A DNA stretch of 64,000 nt from Petrolisthes cinctipes (lineage: Eukaryota > Arthropoda > Malacostraca > Decapoda > Porcellanidae). The stretch covers positions 250,501 to 314,500 of the forward strand of contig JAWQEG010001384.1 of assembly GCA_033782935.1 (NCBI GenBank), in the 5' to 3' direction. Below are positions 20,571-32,512 of this stretch, in pieces. Within the stretch, counting starts at the first letter, position 1; each line of letters opens with the position of its first letter. A program made the position numbers and the translations under genes. Under the pieces are notes generated by a model. The model worked only from the letters and a program-made list of their open reading frames with translations. It was not told the origin of the DNA and made no database searches.

Positions 20571-22968
20571 TTAAATATAGGCACTGTCATTTGTTCACCA
20601 TCGTAGTGGGATAGACTACTGAATATATATTATCCTTTGGATATCAGACAGCTATCCCTGTATTCCTATTATCCCTCGTGCTTGCCCCGTAGGGGGGGGG
20701 GTATTGCCTGTAATGATGTGGGCAATACTTTAAGGGTTTTGGCGCCCCTTCGGCCCACGCCACTAGCTTACATTTCTTCAACTGTCCCTCCTTTCTTCCT
20801 ATTTCCTTCTTACTTGCTGTCACACCTCTCTATCACCTTTTCCTGGTGCTATATGACCTCGCTGTTGCGTCACCTAATATCAATCAAATCCCTCGTGCTT
20901 GTAGTCCACCCTATTTATCACCTCCCAAGCCCAGCTGTTTTTTTTTTTTTTTCGGTAGAAGACGGTTTAATTTTCTAACTTTTTTAATAATCATATTTGT
21001 CAACAATATGCATTTCCTTAAAAATAATCGATGTTAAACTTAAGTAGGCACAGCTATATAAACTTGATCTAATTTTATGCATAGGCTATATATATTACAG
21101 TATCTCTCAAGTAACTGGCAACCTTACACATCCTCCCTACTGTCTTATCCCTCTCTCGCTTGCCCTTCCCTCCTTTCTTACCGTTTATCTTTTCTTTCTC
21201 ATATTTTTAACCTTCTCATTCGTTCTTAAAAAGTTTTAATGACATAGGCCTTTCTCCCTTATCACTTATAGTCCAATTATATGACTCGAAAAACTACGGC
21301 TGAGATTATGTTGTTGATCGCATTTTGGTTCTCAATATGTAGAGGTTGATTGATTGATTGATATTAGGCGCCGCAACAGCGAGGTCATATAGCGCCAGAA
21401 AACGGTGATAGAGAGGTGAGACAGCAAGCAGGAAGGAAATAGCACCGAGGCAGTTGAATATTTGTAGTGTAATAAAAGATAATTTCTTTATATTGTTTTT
21501 ATTATTTTTGCCTATCATTGTGATGCTGAGAACATAATTCTAAAACACTGTGTTCAGTAACCTATAGAGAGATACATGAGCATCACGTTGATCACCATTA
21601 CTGTCCTTGTGGTCCTTATTGTGTCATATGGTGTTCTACGCAGTAATGCTGGAACTAGATAAAAGTAAGGTAATGTATATTGAAACAGATTTTAATAAAA
21701 AATGCCTATAAGGAACTTAAAAAGAAAGATATAATATATTTCTCTTTCCTGCAAATGGGCTTAACAAGTAAACATTCTGACCAGCAACAAACTAGTAAAT
21801 GGCAAGTCATGAAACCTATAGTCCTTCAGTTTTACGAAGGCGAAATACTGGGGCTAGGATAATCTCTTCAATAATGTGTATCTGCCCCAGCCACTAGCTT
21901 TTAGTTTTTCAACTATCCCTCTTTTCTTTCTATTTCCTTCCTTTTGCTCTCTATCGCCGTTTTCTGGCGCTATATAACCTCGCTGTTGCGGCGCCTAATA
22001 TCAATCAATCAATCAACCTCTACATATTGAGAACCAAAATGCGATCAACAACATAATCTCAGCCGTAGTTTTTCGAATCATATAATTGGACTATAAGTGA
22101 TAAAGGAGAAAGGCCTATGTCATTAAAACTTTTTAAGAACGAATGAGAAGGTTAAAAATATGAGAAAGAAAAGATAAACGGTAAGAAAGGAGGGAAGGGC
22201 AAGCGAGAGAGGGATAAGACAGTAGGGACGATGTGTAAGATTGCCAGTTACTTGAGAGATACAGTAATATATATAGCCTATGCATAAAATTAGACCAAGT
22301 TTATTGAAAACGCCATATAGCGGCGCCTATTTAAGTTTAACATCGATTATTTTTAAGAAAATGCATATTTAAAAGAAAAAATCATGGTAAATAGATTAAT
22401 GAATTTGTTGACAAATATGATTATTAAAAAAGTTAGAAAATTAAACCGTCTTCTACCGAAAAAAAAATAGGGTGGACTACAAGCACGAGGGATTTAATTG
22501 ATATTAGGTGACGTAACAGCGAGGTCATATAGCACCAGGAAAAGGCGATAGAGAGGTGTGACAGCACGTAAGAAGGAAATAGGAAGAAAGGAGGGACAGT
22601 TGAAGAAATGTAAGCTAGTGGCTGGGGCCGAAGGGGCGCCAAAACCCTTAAAGTATTGCCCACATCATTACAGGCAATACCCCCCTACGGGGCAAGCACG
22701 AGGGATAAAAGGAATACAGGGATAGCTGTCTAATATTCAAAGGATAATATATATTCAGTAGTCTATCCCACTACGATGGTGAACAAATGACAGTGCCTTT
22801 ATTTAAAGGATATAATATAACAGATATTCTAATTATATTTGTTTGTTATTATTTTTCAACTAATCACTTTCATTTTTCTTACCCTCTTCCTCCTCACCCT
22901 CGCCTCAAATCATCACATTTGTCTCTCCTATATCCACCTACGTTAATGCAGTATGCACTTCTTTAAAC

Positions 22969-23177
22969 CGGGGTTCTTCAAACTACGGGTCCCGAATTCC
23001 TCCAAACTGGGTCGCAGGCTCACAAAAATAAATACATGAATAAAATAGAATAATAATGTTCGTGACAATAAAATAAATATGAAGTTCATACATGAATCCA
23101 CCTAACATATTTTTAAAATCGAATATTCATATATTTAATTATCAATAAAACAAAATCATTGCACAAATATTAGCCTT

Positions 23178-23230
<53 letters not shown>

Positions 23231-23420
23231 AGTAGGTGAGGCAGTGCTTATAATTCTGGTTAGAATACCTTTTAATCATAATTATTGCATTTTAGTTTCT
23301 GGCCTTGTATTTTCTTAGGTTGATAATTCTGGTCATTTGTAAAAGATCTTTTTGTATGGGTCGCGAAAACGATGTCATAGTAAAAACTGGGTCACGACTG
23401 AAAAAGTTTGAAGAACCCTG
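22969..23420. mobile_element. hAT-type MITE, right palindrome arm
   Basis: The inverted partner of 19799-20246 with the same target duplication (CTTTAAAC at 22961-22968 and 23421-23428). Sharing one insertion site in both arms means the MITE was present before the arms were duplicated. It carries a (GA)n tract at about 23180-23225. Confidence 0.85.
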
Positions 23421-24022
23421 CTTTAAACTATTGGTGATTCGATACCGTTCACAGTGTATGCTTCATTCATTTCTCCTGACACACGTCTTCTCTACCTGAT
23501 CATTCGTTACCCTCCTATATAGCTCCGCCCACATTTCTCTCCTTCTCTCCCACTAACATCCCCCCTCCCTCCACTTGCAACTGTTGCCAGATCCGACGAG
23601 GCCCAAACCAAGTCGCTGATGGATGGGGTGTGGACCCTTGATCTGTCCGGAGCTGTACATCCTTTTTTTTTCTATATTGATTAGATAAGGACTAAGGCAA
23701 CGAACCTTTACTGTGTATGAGTAGCCGTCACTACTCAACAGCATTCTCCCTCCTCGTTTGGTACCACCAGCCACTTCCTCAAATGTAAGAGGTGTATCAC
23801 TAGCCAAACTTTCATCCAAATCAGGATCGTCGAGTGATCTAGGAAAAAAACACTTGTAAATAGATGTAAAACTATCTTAATTGTTAAATGCTATATTCAG
23901 GAAATGTTCTTTAATAGGAATATTTTAAGTAAGTTTGCAAACTTACGTCTCTAGTATAGGTTCTTGTCTCTCAATTACGTTCCCGGTTATATTAAAATCG
24001 TCATTTGTCATGGGCTGTTCGA

Positions 24023-24200
24023 GTTGCTGGACTGGAGCAGGATCCGGGCCCATACTTGTAGTACTGTCGTCCAGTTGCTGGACTGGAGCAAGATCCGGGC
24101 CCATACTTGTAGTACTGTCGTCCAGTTGCTGGACTGGAGCAGGATCCGGGCCCATACTTGTAGTACTGTCGTCCAGTTGCTGGACTGGAGCAGGATCAGG
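24023..24200. repeat. 51-bp minisatellite (3 full units plus part)
   Basis: Units start at 24023, 24074, 24125 and 24176. The period of 51 is a multiple of three, so the minus frame repeats a 17-residue unit containing PVQQLDDSTTSMGPD inside the first exon of the FLYWCH-MULE pseudogene. Confidence 0.9.
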
Positions 24201-24736
24201 TTGCTGGCAACCATGGCAGGTCCACTCCAGAAGACTGGGCTCTTTTTTTCCCACACTTTATAAACGCATATATTTCACTTTCACCACAATTTCGCCACAA
24301 TTATTGATTAAGTAAACTTGCCGGTATTACAAAGGCGATGTTGCCATTGTTCACATATTATAATAACGCTGTATAGCATGTTGGCGATTTGAGAGAGTCG
24401 TTCTGCAAAGGACACACTTGTACTACACCATCTTGACAGTGGTAACTCTCAGGCTTAACTGATAGCCTTCAAAATACTTACCATCCATGAAAACGTCAGT
24501 GTATTCGATCAACAATGAGGATCAAACCTATACAAGAGCAAACTACCCACTTAATAAACAATAAGGATCATACTACCCGCGAAAGTGCGCGAATCCACTG
24601 GAGAACAGGATTCTCATTAGGTGGCGAAACCACAGGTGCGAACCCTCTAGGTGGCGAAACCTCTGGCACCCTTTCGTGGCATAGTCATGGGGAATCAGGA
24701 GCCTCCAATTTTTATACACGATTACAGGTTATTTAA

Positions 24737-24892
24737 GGGAAGAAACTGTAAATTAGAGGACTATTGAATCCTACAAACTATGTCACGAAACAGATCTCTT
24801 ATTAATAACATTGAGGTGATGTGTCTCGTGACATAGTCTGGAAGAAGATTTAGTAGCTGTCAATATTACCATACGATAAAGAGGTTCTTCCT
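24737..24892. mobile_element. TTAA-flanked hairpin MITE
   Basis: 156 bp with a long inverted repeat (CACGAAACAGATCTC / GTCTCGTGACATAG) flanked by TTAA (24733-24736, 24893-24896). It is related to 20413-20570 by length, target and the ACTATG...CACGAAACAGATC core. Confidence 0.72.
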
Positions 24893-24931
24893 TTAATTAA
24901 AACAGGGATTGTACGGTGGTGGATTGTAGTT

Positions 24932-25138
24932 TCAATACACATATGGGTAACTCAAACGAATTGATGATTATTGTTTTCACGTTTTATATGATATTATTGT
25001 TTTCAATTGTGAGTGAGTAACTGCTTGTAGTAAATTACTAGATGGTAATTAACCTACTTATTGTAAAGTTTCTCAGCTAACGAACAGAGGGAAGCTGTCA
25101 AACGTTTACATGAGCCGCCTCCAAATGTGGATGATGAT
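24932..25138. mobile_element. Diverged relative of the 19107-19414 MITE
   Basis: In inverted orientation it shares CATATGGGTAACTCAAAC, TTTTCACGTTTTATATGA and CTAACGAACAGAGGGAAGC with the MITE in the FLYWCH exon. The TA tips are not recognisable. Confidence 0.6.
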
Positions 25139-25279
25139 ACACACAGAAAATAATGACACACACCTATACAATACCAGTCAGCCAGTGAGTGAGGTTAATT
25201 ACCCTATCACAACACATATTATGCATAGCCACCTAGACACAAGGCCTGTGCGCTCACCCCTTGATATCTCTCTTCGTGT

Positions 25280-25360
25280 CACTATAGTCAAACTCGCCTA
25301 AATTTACGGTTGTGGTGTGGTTTTCACCTCTTTACAGTGTTGCCGCCAAATTTTCAGTAC

Positions 25361-25430
<70 letters not shown>

Positions 25431-26242
25431 TCTTTTATTTATAACTGTGCTTTCATTTGTTAATTTGAAGACAATTTCTTTAGCCTGGCTGTGTAGATGT
25501 GAGGAATGGGTTGAACTTTTTGCCATGGTGTCTGTGCAAAGGGCATAAAGAAAGTGAAAACTGAAAAGAGGTCACCGCCAGGAAGCTATCCTGTGTCAAG
25601 GCCACCAACTGGGTGTGGAAGTGTTGCCGCTCACGAGTGATTTTTTTTTTCTTTTACTTTGGTATTGGCAAATGACTATTATTTTGTTCTACATATTAGC
25701 TTACAGATTATAAATGTGATTATTCCTCACCCTTGAAATTACGGTAAAAGCCAGTAAATGTGATCATTTTATTCTACAATTATAGCAACACCTGGGGGGT
25801 CTGGGTGTAGGTGTGGGTCTGGCTATGTCAGTATTGCCGCCACTCAAAAAAAATATATTGATTATTTCTTTTACTTTGGATAATGGCATATTTCTTCTTT
25901 TTCAAGTTTATTATGTTATATCTATAACTGTGATATTATTACCCACCCGAAAACTATTCTAAATACCATTAAAAGTTACTACAATTTCTTTTAGCAACAC
26001 TGTACAATATTTATGCCATGTTTCTGTGTAACTGTATAAATGTTTTATGCATAATAAGGTTACTGTTGATTAATCCATCTAAATACACAAGTGGTTGTTG
26101 TATATATCTGAATTTATTGTATTTGTGATGCCTTGTACATAAATAGCTTCCGTTTCACATCGCAAGTTGGGGAAACGTGGCGACACTGTACAAAATAGCG
26201 GGACACTCCACAGCCGTAAATTTAGGCGAGCAAGACTATAGT
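25280..26242. mobile_element. TIR element of about 960 bp, non-autonomous
   Basis: Inverted ends of about 40 bp: CACTATAGTCAAACTCGCC at 25280 and the complement of CACTATAGTCTTGCTCGCC at 26242, both followed by TAAATTTACGG. The likely target is TA within CTATAG. It contains a (CT)n tract of over 60 bp (25363-25427). No coding region is seen. Confidence 0.72.
25363..25427. repeat. (CT)n microsatellite
   Basis: An uninterrupted CT dinucleotide array of about 65 bp. Open frames of Leu-Ser or Arg-Glu repeats over it are artefacts. Confidence 0.95.
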
Positions 26243-26370
26243 GGATCCACGCGGTCAGTGTTCACCTGTATGTGTAGGTGAGAGGTCACACTGGGTCGCC
26301 CGGTACATCTTTATCACCACCGCAATCCTTTGTGTGTTTTCCATTATTGGTACTGAGAAAGTGTTGAGAA

Positions 26371-29300
26371 ATGCCTCATAGTTGTTGTGTACCAAACTGC
26401 CATGGCAATTATAGAAATGGGTCGAAAGTTAGTGCTTTTAGTTTCCCAAAGGACGCCACTCTACGCTTCAAATGGATTTGTGGAATTAAGCGGGACAATT
26501 TCACTCCAACTCAGAGCAGCAGAGTAAGTACCATACTACCAGTATGTTTAGATTTATTAGTAGTACGTAATGATATTACTTTAGTGTAATCTTTCGTGTA
26601 TTGAATAAAAATAAGAAGTTGAAATTGGTTAGCAGAGGGGACCGCTATAAACAAACATGGCGGGATGTGGTGGAACACTGCTGACGGCACTTATTTTTCT
26701 TAATTTTATCACTTAAAGCTAACTATCGTTTGACTCTAAGAATGAGGTTTTATTCATTTATATGTCACTACTTCCGGTTAACTCGGAATGTTTTTTAACG
26801 TTAAAATAGCAACAGAGTACTTCTATGGTCTCTTATAAGGGAAACCTTGTCCCTTGGTATGTGCATGTTATGTTTCTTCACTTTCAGCTCAGGTCTAGAT
26901 ATTATCAAAATTATATATATTCATACTGTAAGTAATTACCGTACCGTATGTATGTGGTTATACTTTTTGTTTGTACAGTATGTGTTGATCTACGTGCGTT
27001 CGTTTTTGCTATTTTTTTTTTCTGTGTTATTTTTTAAAAGACTTACTAAATAATGGTTCCTTCTAGGCCTGTGAACTTCACTTCACACCTGCAGACTTTG
27101 TGAGTGAGACCTCGTTCTTCGATGAAAAAATTGGGAGAAGAATTAGTGCAAATCTGGACAGACGTAGGCTAAAAACTGGTGCCATCCCTTCTCAGCTTCC
27201 GAACTGCCCCTCATATTTATCTTCAGCAGTGACAGTAAGGGAATCACCAGACGCAAGAAGAATGAGGTTAGAAGAAACAGCACTTCAAGATGCGCTAAGA
27301 GAAAGTATTGCTAATGACGAATGCCATAGGAAAGCAAGGGAATTTTCCACAGTAACTGAACTTAAAGAAAAATTGCACTTTTTAGATAAAACCTACTGGA
27401 GTGTTGTGCAACAGGATGAAAACTTGCTGTTCTGTAGAATCACCCATTCCCCTCATCCTAAAATTATACAGTCAGTAAACATGAAGGTAAACTGTACCAT
27501 GCTTACATTAACGATATTGAGGTACATCGGTTGGGGGATTATATCATTCCTACTGCAGTTAATAACATCAATGAGCTTGATCTCCTACTTACTAACCTCC
27601 GTAGAACCGATGGGGAAGAATATAATTCTAAACCTTGCAGCGCAACAACTCTGATTCAGTTAGTGATTTCACTTCTTTCAGTCCTTAAAGATGAGTCATT
27701 TAAGCATATATATACTTTGAAGTTTGTGTGCGAACATTTGCGTTTGATGACCTTAAACAGATTACAGTACTCTGCAGAACTTCTGATATTTTCTTCTCTC
27801 TTTTATAACTGCTCACCCCAGGGATATAGACTCATAAGAGAAAAGAAATTCTTAATATTGCCTACCTACACCACTATTAGAAGAATTTTCATGTCACGAG
27901 CTTTTGATCCTGAATCTGAGCAAATGGAAGATCATTTTCTGATGTACATAAAAAGCAAATTTAAGACACTGCAATCAGATGATAAAACGGTAACACTGAT
28001 GGTTGACGAAATTCACATTAAACCTTTCTTTGACTATAAGGATGGGAATATTGTAGGATCGGCTTTTAACAGTTCTGATGCAGCATCAAGTGCTTATGTT
28101 TTCATGGTGAGCAGCATTAAATCGAAGTTTAAGGACGTTATGCACATCATCCCAGCAAAATGCATGAAAGCTGAAATTTTTCATGACATCCTGAAGAAAG
28201 TTATCATAGGGCTAGAGAAAATAGGCTTTCAAGTGATATGTGTAGTGACAGACAAGAGAAAGAAGTAGGCCTCTCTTTTACTTTTTCGATTCTGTTCATT
28301 TACTAAAATGTATCAGAAACAATTGGATCAACCAGAAAGATGCACAAAAAACAATGAGATTTCCAGAATTTGTTTCAGATGGTAATTATGAGAATCTTGA
28401 AACAGTCTATGCTCCATTTAGCACTATAAAAAAGTTGTATACGTTGGAGGAAAATAATCTATTGAAACACTCATACAGACTGAAACTAAAGGCAATTTCC
28501 CCATCAAATCTAGAGAGACAAAATATCAAATTTGCACAACAAATCTTTAATGATTATGTTATAGAGTCACTGTTATCTGTAGGGAAAAAACATTGCTTGC
28601 CTTTCTTCTCTAGTGTTGCAAATTACATCAAGGTATTTTATGTATGGTGGACAATAATGAATGTTCAAAAACCCTTTAAGGGAATAGAGACAAAGAACAC
28701 TTATGCTACTCCATTGACTAATGCCATGAACGACGAAAAAATGCTATTTCTTGACAACTTCCTTAACTGGTTAGAACTGTGGAGCAAAATGGATGGTAAA
28801 GGAGGAAAGCTAACACGTGAGACACTTGCAGCACTTACACACACCACTCGTGCAATAATAGAAATAACTAGGCACTGTACATCTGAACTTAACATGAAGT
28901 ACATTTTGACGGGCAAATTTCAGACAGACAAACTTGAATCAAGATTTGGTCAGTATAGGCAGTTAGCTGGTGGAAACTATAATGTATCTATTAGACAAAT
29001 TTTTGAATGCGAAAAGAAAATTAGAGTTATGTCAGTTTTGCAGCGAAATTTACCACTTCATGACCAGCAAGTAGCCTTGCAGAATTTTGATACTGATTGG
29101 GATTACATGGAAAAGAAAGTACGTTGTGACTTGGAATCATATGATATAACTGTATCAAAAAATGATATTGAGAAATGTACTGATGTCCTGCCTGTGGTAG
29201 TATATTTAGCTGGCTATTGCTGTTATGCAGTTAAAAAAACAAAACAAGTGTAATTGCTGTAAAGATTTGGTTATTGTGCAAATGATGACGATGAAATGCC

Positions 29301-29688
29301 TGAAACTCATAACTACACTGAAGCAATTAATAGAGGATCTTTGATGCACCCTGATAGTGTCACCACCAATATAGTCCTGTACAACTACATTATTATTGAC
29401 AAACTCACCAAATATCCACAGTTCCTTCACACTGTAGGCCATCGGACTATTACAACCAAAATCACATTAAATATTTTAGCTGATCATGATGCACTCTTGC
29501 CTGTTGACTTATGCGATGCTGGTCATAGTTCAGAAAAAATTGAGAAAATGATAGTTTGTGCATCAACAAATACATTATTAAATAACTACTGTGCAAAGGA
29601 AAACAACTTCTTAGCTGCAAAAAAGATTACTTTAGGAAAAAAAAGGAAACTAGAAACTTTAACACAGACAGTCAAAAAACAGCTGTAA
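26371..29688 (+). pseudogene. THAP-domain P-type transposase, frameshifted
   Basis: Exon 1 (26371-26523) encodes the THAP zinc finger start (C5, C10, FSFP, W35); the donor is AGA|GTAAGTA. After a 543-bp intron the acceptor TTCTAG|GCC opens exon 2 at 27067 with ACELHFTPADF, completing the C2CH finger in phase. A charged helical region follows, then RNase H-like transposase blocks: LVISLLSVLKDESF, VTLMVDEIHIKPFFDYK (likely catalytic Asp), CVVTD, DSVHLLKCIRNNW, TDKLESRFGQYRQLAGGNY, YLAGYC and EAINRGSL. Frame shifts occur near 27485, 28262 (with loss of codons after VVTD), 29245 and 29270. THAP binds transposon ends in known relatives. Intact exon-intron signals show descent from an active P-type gene. 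Confidence 0.86.
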
Positions 29689-30187
29689 CACAAACCATCA
29701 TGCACAGAATAGGCCTAACTACTACAGGCAACTTGTATATTGAATATGAAAATGTATGTACGGGAAAGTGTATATAAATACATTGCTATGGTTTGTTACT
29801 GGACTTGCCTATTTATTTACTTTCCTCTCTGAGATTCATATAAATCTGTATAAATTTTTGTGATGCACTATAATTTTACTATCATGCAGTATTTCTGTCT
29901 TAGAGTAACATTTTTCAAAGTTATAAAAGGTAACTGAATGGTGGGACACCATGGGACGCATAGGCTAAGCAGAGCGGGCAAGCTATGTGTGTGTGATTGT
30001 CCAGTACATCCGTCACCACTACTGCTGACGTCACGGTCGAGCACACAGGCCTTGTACTCTAGGTGGCTATGCATTGTGTCGCCTCGTTACACACTCCCCT
30101 TGTTAATAGAGATGGTGGTGGGGGAGATGTTTTCACGGATCAAAATAGTGTGTGTGAGTATTTTGTATTCGTGTGTTTTGTGTACAT

Positions 30188-30209
30188 TGTGTGTGTGTGT
30201 GTGTGTGTT
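30188..30209. repeat. (GT)n microsatellite
   Basis: A short GT array just outside the right end of the P-type transposon. Confidence 0.9.
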
Positions 30210-30257
30210 TCGATCGCATAATTAATTTCAACAGATTTATTCTCTCGACTTAATTAA

Positions 30258-30415
30258 GGGAGTAGTATACTTTTGGTACATTGGAGTACCTTGATTCCTC
30301 CAAAGTATGCATAGGTAACCGGACTGGATTAACAAAAATAATAGTGACCTGTTGCTTGGAATAGTTTGAAGGAATCAGTTGCTCCAGATTTATCAGATAA
30401 CACTGTACTTCCTTC
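30258..30415. mobile_element. TTAA-flanked hairpin MITE
   Basis: 158 bp flanked by TTAA (30254-30257, 30416-30419). Its arms contain TTGATTCCTCCAAAGTATG and the complement of TTTGAAGGAATCAG, the family core. It belongs to a cluster of three side by side. Confidence 0.75.
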
Positions 30416-30419
30416 TTAA

Positions 30420-30575
30420 GAACACTGTCTTGTTGGTAAATTGGAAGGCTACTGATTCCTCCTAACTATGCCAGAAAACAGACGTCCTCAATCGTACTTA
30501 CTAGGGGATCTGTTTCGTGGCATAGTTTAGAGGAATCAGAGACCTCCCAATTCACCAACATAAAATACCCTCCTG
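30420..30575. mobile_element. Hairpin MITE, adjacent copy
   Basis: Begins directly after TTAA (30416-30419) and ends near CCCTCCTGAAG, where the right TTAA has decayed. Arms: CTTGTTGGTAAATTGGAAGG and its complement near 30530-30560. Confidence 0.65.
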
Positions 30576-30657
30576 AAGAAATGGAATAAAGTGGATTTCT
30601 TAAGGGGGATAGTATAGTGTTGGTAAATCTGGAGTAACTGATTCCTCCAAACGTTTC

Positions 30658-31816
30658 TGTTACGGTGATGTGAGAATGATAGATAATGTATTTTATAATA
30701 TGACAATTACAACTTACCTTGCCCTGTTAATTTATGATCTCGTTGGTTGGCTGCAGCGAAGAACAAAAAGTCGGGGATTAATTCCCCGTTTAGGCCTCAA
30801 TCACCACGCACATAATAAATTTTTATGTTAAGGGTTCTTCCCGATATATATGTATTTATATAGATAACAAATCTACTGGTGCATTTAAACAACCAATTGC
30901 AAATTTTCTATATTTATTCAACTCCAGTATGCCAACATGAATAATTAAATTTCACACACACACACACACTCACGCAACGCTAGCTAGCTACTCGCTCTCG
31001 CTACCTCTCGCTCTCGCTCGCGTGACGATAGTCTAGCTTACGTTAACACTGTAGTAATTCTATCAATTGTTACGCGAGTTGGAATATTTTCTAATGTCTC
31101 ACACTTTAGAGTCTCACAACACACTCGTAATTTTCTTCAAAGATCCAACTCCCCTTCACCTAATTCAGTTACTGAACCAGCGTCAATGCAACTAGTCAGT
31201 ATACAACTGTAAAGCCTTGTGAATCGCGTAATATACAACGAATTCGGCGTTTACGTTGATCACTCCCCACTGCACACGTGGAGGATTGATCTAGGTAAGG
31301 GAAGCTGACGATACGAGTGTGATCCTTCCTTCAGTGTGTCCTGTTCCAACTGACCCCAATTCTCCCTCCTTAACTGGTTCAAAATTTCTCTGACTCCTCC
31401 TCCTATTTTTGTTCGTTTTTCCTAACTGGCTACGATTTACATTGTACCCACTTATACTTGAGTTATACATGCAATTTCAATTTACCTATGGCGTACTAAT
31501 AATTCCCGATAATCTCCCTCCACTTCACGATCATTTGCAATACATAGTTACCCTGGTAGCATAATTATTAATACAATTTGTAATTAATGTACGAACACCT
31601 ATATGACTGAATGTGGCAAATTCAGTTGAACCATGACCCTTTTCTAATTTTGGCTACTAATCCGGTACCTGCAGATTAACTAGCTGCACCCCCAACTTAA
31701 CCCACTCCTGTCTCCTTTGTCTCATGAATGGAATATTCCAGAACACTCCCAGTATGGAATCTTCCAACTCTCTGTAATTCAAATTACGTCACGAGTATTA
31801 TATCTGACTCGTGACA
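30658..31816 (-). repeat. 3' LTR of element 2 copy B
   Basis: 1159 bp with TG...CA ends. It includes a short (AC)n run and CTCGCTCTCGC-type repeats. Small open frames in it are not supported. Confidence 0.92.
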
Positions 31817-32512
31817 TTCGCCCACACAAAGAGACATTGCTCTATGCAATGTTTAATAGATTCGTGAAGAGGTAACGACGCCCTTGCATGTATAACTTTA
31901 CAATAATCATTCATCCACACTTCACTTATTCTTGTATGTGTCAATTACTATCACCAGTTACGTGTTCATTTTTGCCAATGAGTGGAAAACTCCCAACAGT
32001 TACTTTAGCTTTTCAATCTTAGGAAGAAACTCCGAGACAAGAATGAATGTACCTGGTAATTTCTGCTCAGTACAATTTGTACACATTTAAGCAATATATA
32101 AGTGTGGTGTAAGTAATGCATTGTGTATTTGTTACATAATATGTAAGAAAAATGCAATAATATCTCTGGAAGGCAATATATATATTAGTGAATTATCCGA
32201 GCCTTGGATCAGAGTAAACCGCTAGAATCTGTGTCTTGGATAAGGTTACACAAAATACTGCAATAATAATTCTGGAAGGCAATATATTGTTAGTAAATTA
32301 TCCGAGCCTTGGATCAGAGTAAACCGCTAGAATCCGTGTCTTGGATAAGTTGCACAAAATACAATACATAGAACATCGGATTTTCCCAACACCCTAGGAA
32401 CCCCCTTGATCTGAGTCGCATAAGACTCGTGCTCGTTGCGCTCGGAGAGGTAACAATTTACGAGCAATTCGACCCGGAGGATACTTCTGCCGGTCGATCT
32501 TCGCATGAATAT
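31817..32512 (-). other. 3' untranslated region of element 2 copy B
   Basis: Non-coding. It contains the element's two-copy repeat of about 104 bp (about 32153-32358). No strong polypurine tract is visible next to the LTR. Confidence 0.7.

Larger units (their letters stand above)
19565..23655. mobile_element. 4.1-kb near-palindrome (foldback) flanked by TA
   Basis: Two inverted arms, 19565 to about 21456 and about 21906 to 23655, surround a spacer of about 450 bp. The ends read CAGCTCCGGACAGATC inward and are bordered by TA (19563-19564, 23656-23657), like other TA-inserting elements here. Within each arm a 150-bp motif (GCGAGGTCATATAG) is itself repeated inverted, so four alternating copies occur. 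It lies in intron 2 of the FLYWCH-MULE pseudogene. No transposase is seen. It could be a foldback-type non-autonomous element or an inverted duplication of a smaller one. Confidence 0.85.
17458..24254 (-). pseudogene. FLYWCH zinc finger + MULE-transposase gene, spliced pseudogene
   Basis: Seven minus-strand pieces joined by GT-AG introns: 23947-24254, 23706-23838, 19057-19531, 18478-18971, 18307-18375, 17851-18202, 17458-17747. Exons 2-3 build a FLYWCH finger (GGRMLLSSDGYSYTVK, then LWYCCVHNRKVHC and HGH). Exons 4-7 give a MULE-type transposase core: WFMDGAF, LFYQLFSIHGF, EWVMVDFEA, GCVFHWTQQVYR, VRTNNDVEG|WYRRLN. Intron phases match at each joint. Lesions: a TA-flanked MITE inside exon 3, about 5 extra bases near 18535, a shift in exon 5, two shifts in exon 6, and TAG (17987-17989) and TGA (17894-17896) stops. 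No ATG is seen before exon 1, which carries a 17-residue repeat. Such FLYWCH-MULE genes are multicopy in invertebrates. Whether this was a transposon or a host gene is unclear. Confidence 0.82.
25221..30074 (+). mobile_element. P-type transposon carrying a THAP-domain transposase
   Basis: Inverted termini ATGCATAGCCACCTAGA ... AAGGCCTGTG at 25221-25254 and their complement at about 30041-30074 bracket the THAP transposase pseudogene, which fits an autonomous P-type transposon of about 4.9 kb. I could not find a clean 8-bp target duplication. A separate TIR element (25280-26242) sits in its 5' region. Confidence 0.68.

Noticed and set aside
24600..24700. GGTGGCGAAACC repeats as a regulatory array
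   Set aside because: Similar words are in the element 1 flank (9830-9900) in inverted order, so they more likely belong to a dispersed repeat; the evidence is too thin to call.
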